Positions 61,807 through 63,664 of a stretch of DNA of 63,664 nucleotides are shown here, one piece after another; position 1 is the stretch's first letter, and the number at the start of each line of letters is the position of its first letter. The position numbers and the translations under genes were made by a program. The DNA is taken from positions 1 through 63,664 of the forward strand of contig CAZTUA010000013.1 of NCBI GenBank assembly GCA_964616545.1. The letters are read 5' to 3'. Source of the stretch: JAQVEM01 sp964616545. Its GTDB lineage: Bacteria > Actinomycetota > Humimicrobiia > Humimicrobiales > Humimicrobiaceae. The notes under the pieces were generated by a model. That model ran no database searches. It had not been told where the DNA came from and saw nothing but the letters and a program-made list of their open reading frames with translations.

Positions 61807-62733
61807 TTAAAACCCTGCCAGTTTAACCTCATATTCCAGTTTAACACCATACTTATCCATAACTCTGTCTTTTATTATTTTCGACAGAACAAATATATCA
61901 TGAGAGCTGGCATTTCTAAAATTCTCAATAAAATTTGCATGCTTTTCTGAAACTCTTGCTCCGCCATACTGAAATCCCTTAAAGCCGCATTTCTCTATTA
62001 ATTCACCTGCAGAACCTGAAGAATCCTTTGCATTTTTAAAAAAGCATCCGAGACTTCTTGCATTAATCGGCTGGGTTAATTTCCTTTTTTTTATCCTGGC
62101 CCTAACTCTTTTTAAAATATCACTTTTGCCGGCCTTTTCTGCTCTTAAAGTTGCTCCTGTCAGTGCTATCAGGCCAGGGACTTCTAATTTTCTATAGCTA
62201 AAATTGTTTCTGTTAAGACTGCTGGTTATTTCAGCTATCTCTCCGTTATTCTCTGTAATATAACTGATACTTTTAACAAAATTGCATATTCCTGTATTCA
62301 CGCTTCCGCTATTGCCGGTAATGCTTCCTCCCAGAGTACCCGGTATGCCCGAAAGTTCAGAGAAATCATAACCGCTGCCGGACGCTTTGATTATTAATCT
62401 TGATAGATTGCATGCGGCACCGGCTGTAATTTCCTCACCCTTTTTAAACTTTATATAGTTGAAACCAGTGCCCAATTTTATAAGCGCAATATCAATGTAG
62501 TCATCATTGAATAAAATATTAGTGCAGTCTCCGATTATCATAAAGGGGATTTTATTTTCCCTGCAGATTTCTATCATTCTTTTTAAATCCCTGATTCCAT
62601 CGGCCCTGAAATAGCAAAAAGCTTTTCCTCCCGCTTTAATAGATGATAACCGGGATATATCCATATTAAATACGATATTGCCCAGCCTGGCATCTTCAAT
62701 TATTTTAACAATATCTTCCTTTGATTGTTCCAT
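61807..62733 (-). CDS. murB: UDP-N-acetylenolpyruvoylglucosamine reductase
   Basis: 308 residues. FAD-binding PCMH-type domain (MIIGDCTNILFND, SELSGIPGTLGGSITGNSGS) and the MurB C-terminal domain. FSYRK is the conserved Tyr-Arg; the later GCFFKNA occupies the place of the GSxFKNP catalytic serine, so Cys replaces Ser, a variant seen in some type II enzymes. The glutamate in the closing SEKHANFIEN region is kept. It precedes ddl by 21 bp and follows murC by 37 bp. Confidence 0.94.
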   Translation of the reverse strand: MEQSKEDIVKIIEDARLGNIVFNMDISRLSSIKAGGKAFCYFRADGIRDLKRMIEICRENKIPFMIIGDCTNILFNDDYIDIALIKLGTGFNYIKFKKGEEITAGAACNLSRLIIKASGSGYDFSELSGIPGTLGGSITGNSGSVNTGICNFVKSISYITENNGEIAEITSSLNRNNFSYRKLEVPGLIALTGATLRAEKAGKSDILKRVRARIKKRKLTQPINARSLGCFFKNAKDSSGSAGELIEKCGFKGFQYGGARVSEKHANFIENFRNASSHDIFVLSKIIKDRVMDKYGVKLEYEVKLAGF

Positions 62734-62770
62734 CTTTACTGTCAGAAATTACCGGACAAAATTTACCGGT

Positions 62771-63664
62771 TTAGTATTTTAATATCTCATCTGTAACTCT
62801 TGTAATATCCCCTGCTCCCATTAAAAGAATCATATCATCCTGCTTCATATTAAGCTCCAGGTATTCTGTTATATCCTGCAATCTTGGAATATAAATTATC
62901 TTTCCTTTAAAACCGCCTTCTATCAGGTTGTCAATTAAAGTCTTTCCGGTTATACCCGGAATAGGCTGCTCTCCCGAACCATAAACATCCGTAATGATTA
63001 AAATATCGCCTTCATCAAAGCATCCGTTAAATTTATCTTTCATGCTTGCCAGACGTGAATACCGATGAGGCTGAAAAACTACGATTATTCTCTTATTTTT
63101 CTCTTCGGCCGCAGCCTCAAGAGTTGCCTTTACTTCCGAAGGATGGTGTGCGTAATCATCAAAAATCATTGCGCCTTTCTTTTCCCCTCTCTTTTCAAAC
63201 CTTCTTTTAACTCCGGTAAAGAACCTCAATATACTGACAGATTTTTCCATATCCATATTTAATCCATAGCACACGGCCAGGGCTGCCAGACTGTTCTTTA
63301 TATTGTGAACACCGGGAACGTTTAAAATAACCTTCAATCTCTCTGCTTCTCCGCTATTATCTGTAACCAGTGTGTATGACGAAGTAAAATTAGAAAATGC
63401 AATTTCTTCAGCATAAATATGATTTCCGGGACTAATTCCATAGGATATAATTTTTTTATTGCCGGCTCCGGAAATATCTTCCTGACAGATATCATCGCCA
63501 TTGATTATTATAAAGCCGCCGGATTTTGTATTGGAGATAAATTTTGCAAAACTCTGTTTTATCTCCTCCATATCTTTATAAAAATCAAAATGGTCGCCTT
63601 CTATGCTGGTAACAACGCTTATAAAAGGCTTATATTTAAGAAACGACCCGTCGCTTTCACAGGC
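62771..63664 (-). CDS. murC: UDP-N-acetylmuramate--L-alanine ligase, 5' end cut by the window edge
   Basis: The last 297 residues. The cut frame begins ACESDGSFLKYKPFISVVTS then IEGDHFDFY, the central Mur-ligase motif, and goes on with GVHNIKNSLAALAV (substrate region), FDDYAHHPSEVKATL and VVFQPHRYSRLASM. An internal ATG at 63571 is not the start, because the frame continues upstream through conserved residues to the window end. First gene visible of the dcw cluster here. Confidence 0.95.
   Translation of the reverse strand, partial: ACESDGSFLKYKPFISVVTSIEGDHFDFYKDMEEIKQSFAKFISNTKSGGFIIINGDDICQEDISGAGNKKIISYGISPGNHIYAEEIAFSNFTSSYTLVTDNSGEAERLKVILNVPGVHNIKNSLAALAVCYGLNMDMEKSVSILRFFTGVKRRFEKRGEKKGAMIFDDYAHHPSEVKATLEAAAEEKNKRIIVVFQPHRYSRLASMKDKFNGCFDEGDILIITDVYGSGEQPIPGITGKTLIDNLIEGGFKGKIIYIPRLQDITEYLELNMKQDDMILLMGAGDITRVTDEILKY

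Noticed and set aside
62771..63571. A gene starting at ATG 63571
   Set aside because: Upstream residues in frame (SDGSF, IEGDH) are conserved MurC; the real start is outside the window.

Overview
The window looks like ordinary chromosome of a low-GC, single-membrane bacterium. The evidence is a division/cell-wall cluster with DivIVA, SepF, YggS and PgeF-type genes next to FtsZ/FtsA/FtsQ, an AmaP/Asp23-type membrane anchor, a DegV protein, and no outer-membrane genes. Two tandem genes each carry a UvrD-type motor plus a RecB-type nuclease, the AdnAB arrangement known from Actinomycetota. A complete bacillithiol pathway is more typical of Bacillota and a few other phyla. I therefore suggest an uncultured low-GC actinobacterial or Bacillota-like lineage, held loosely. 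There is no phage, plasmid or insertion sequence.

Layout. 1-10.6 kb (minus): a cut-off cobalamin-binding protein and an opine-dehydrogenase-family protein, dnaE, a lone PilB/GspE ATPase, larB, and a K+-dependent-type membrane pyrophosphatase. 10.8-16.7 kb: a PAS-PAS-GGDEF protein with a degenerate HD-GYP domain, an aminotransferase, a nitroreductase, a GNAT acetyltransferase, a secreted beta-rich protein and YjbQ. 16.8-29.3 kb (minus): a branched-chain amino acid and serine block read ilvD-ilvB-ilvN-aminotransferase-serA-leuA-leuC-leuD-cimA. It is headed by what looks like a classical attenuator: a 49-codon leader peptide rich in Leu/Ile/Val, followed by mutually exclusive hairpins. ilvE lies apart at 35.4 kb; ilvC and leuB are not here.

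29.5-34.7 kb: the bacillithiol operon bshC-bshB1-bshA, mnmA and a DUF5661 protein. 34.85-35.06 kb: a consensus promoter drives a structured RNA that has a riboswitch-like terminator/antiterminator switch and matches no family I recognise. 36.4-43.0 kb: the AdnAB-like pair behind a translationally coupled 50-residue small protein. 43.1-48.1 kb: tRNA-Gly(CCC), amaP, a lipid-kinase-like gene, an orphan substrate-binding lipoprotein, degV and 5-formyl-THF cyclo-ligase.

48.2-52.7 kb: a glycosyltransferase, then a compact minus-strand operon behind a consensus promoter. It encodes a CpaE/ParA-like ATPase, a double-HTH protein, a 53-residue one-helix protein, a 24-residue hydrophobic peptide with a perfect ribosome-binding site, a membrane HD-GYP phosphodiesterase and a SpoIIM-like membrane protein. 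I think this is the best candidate for an undescribed system. 53-63.7 kb (minus): murC-murB-ddl-ftsQ-ftsA-ftsZ-pgeF-yggS-sepF-proC, then divIVA and a DUF167 gene. In this cluster ftsQ has no ATG, GTG or TTG start and probably begins with ATT.
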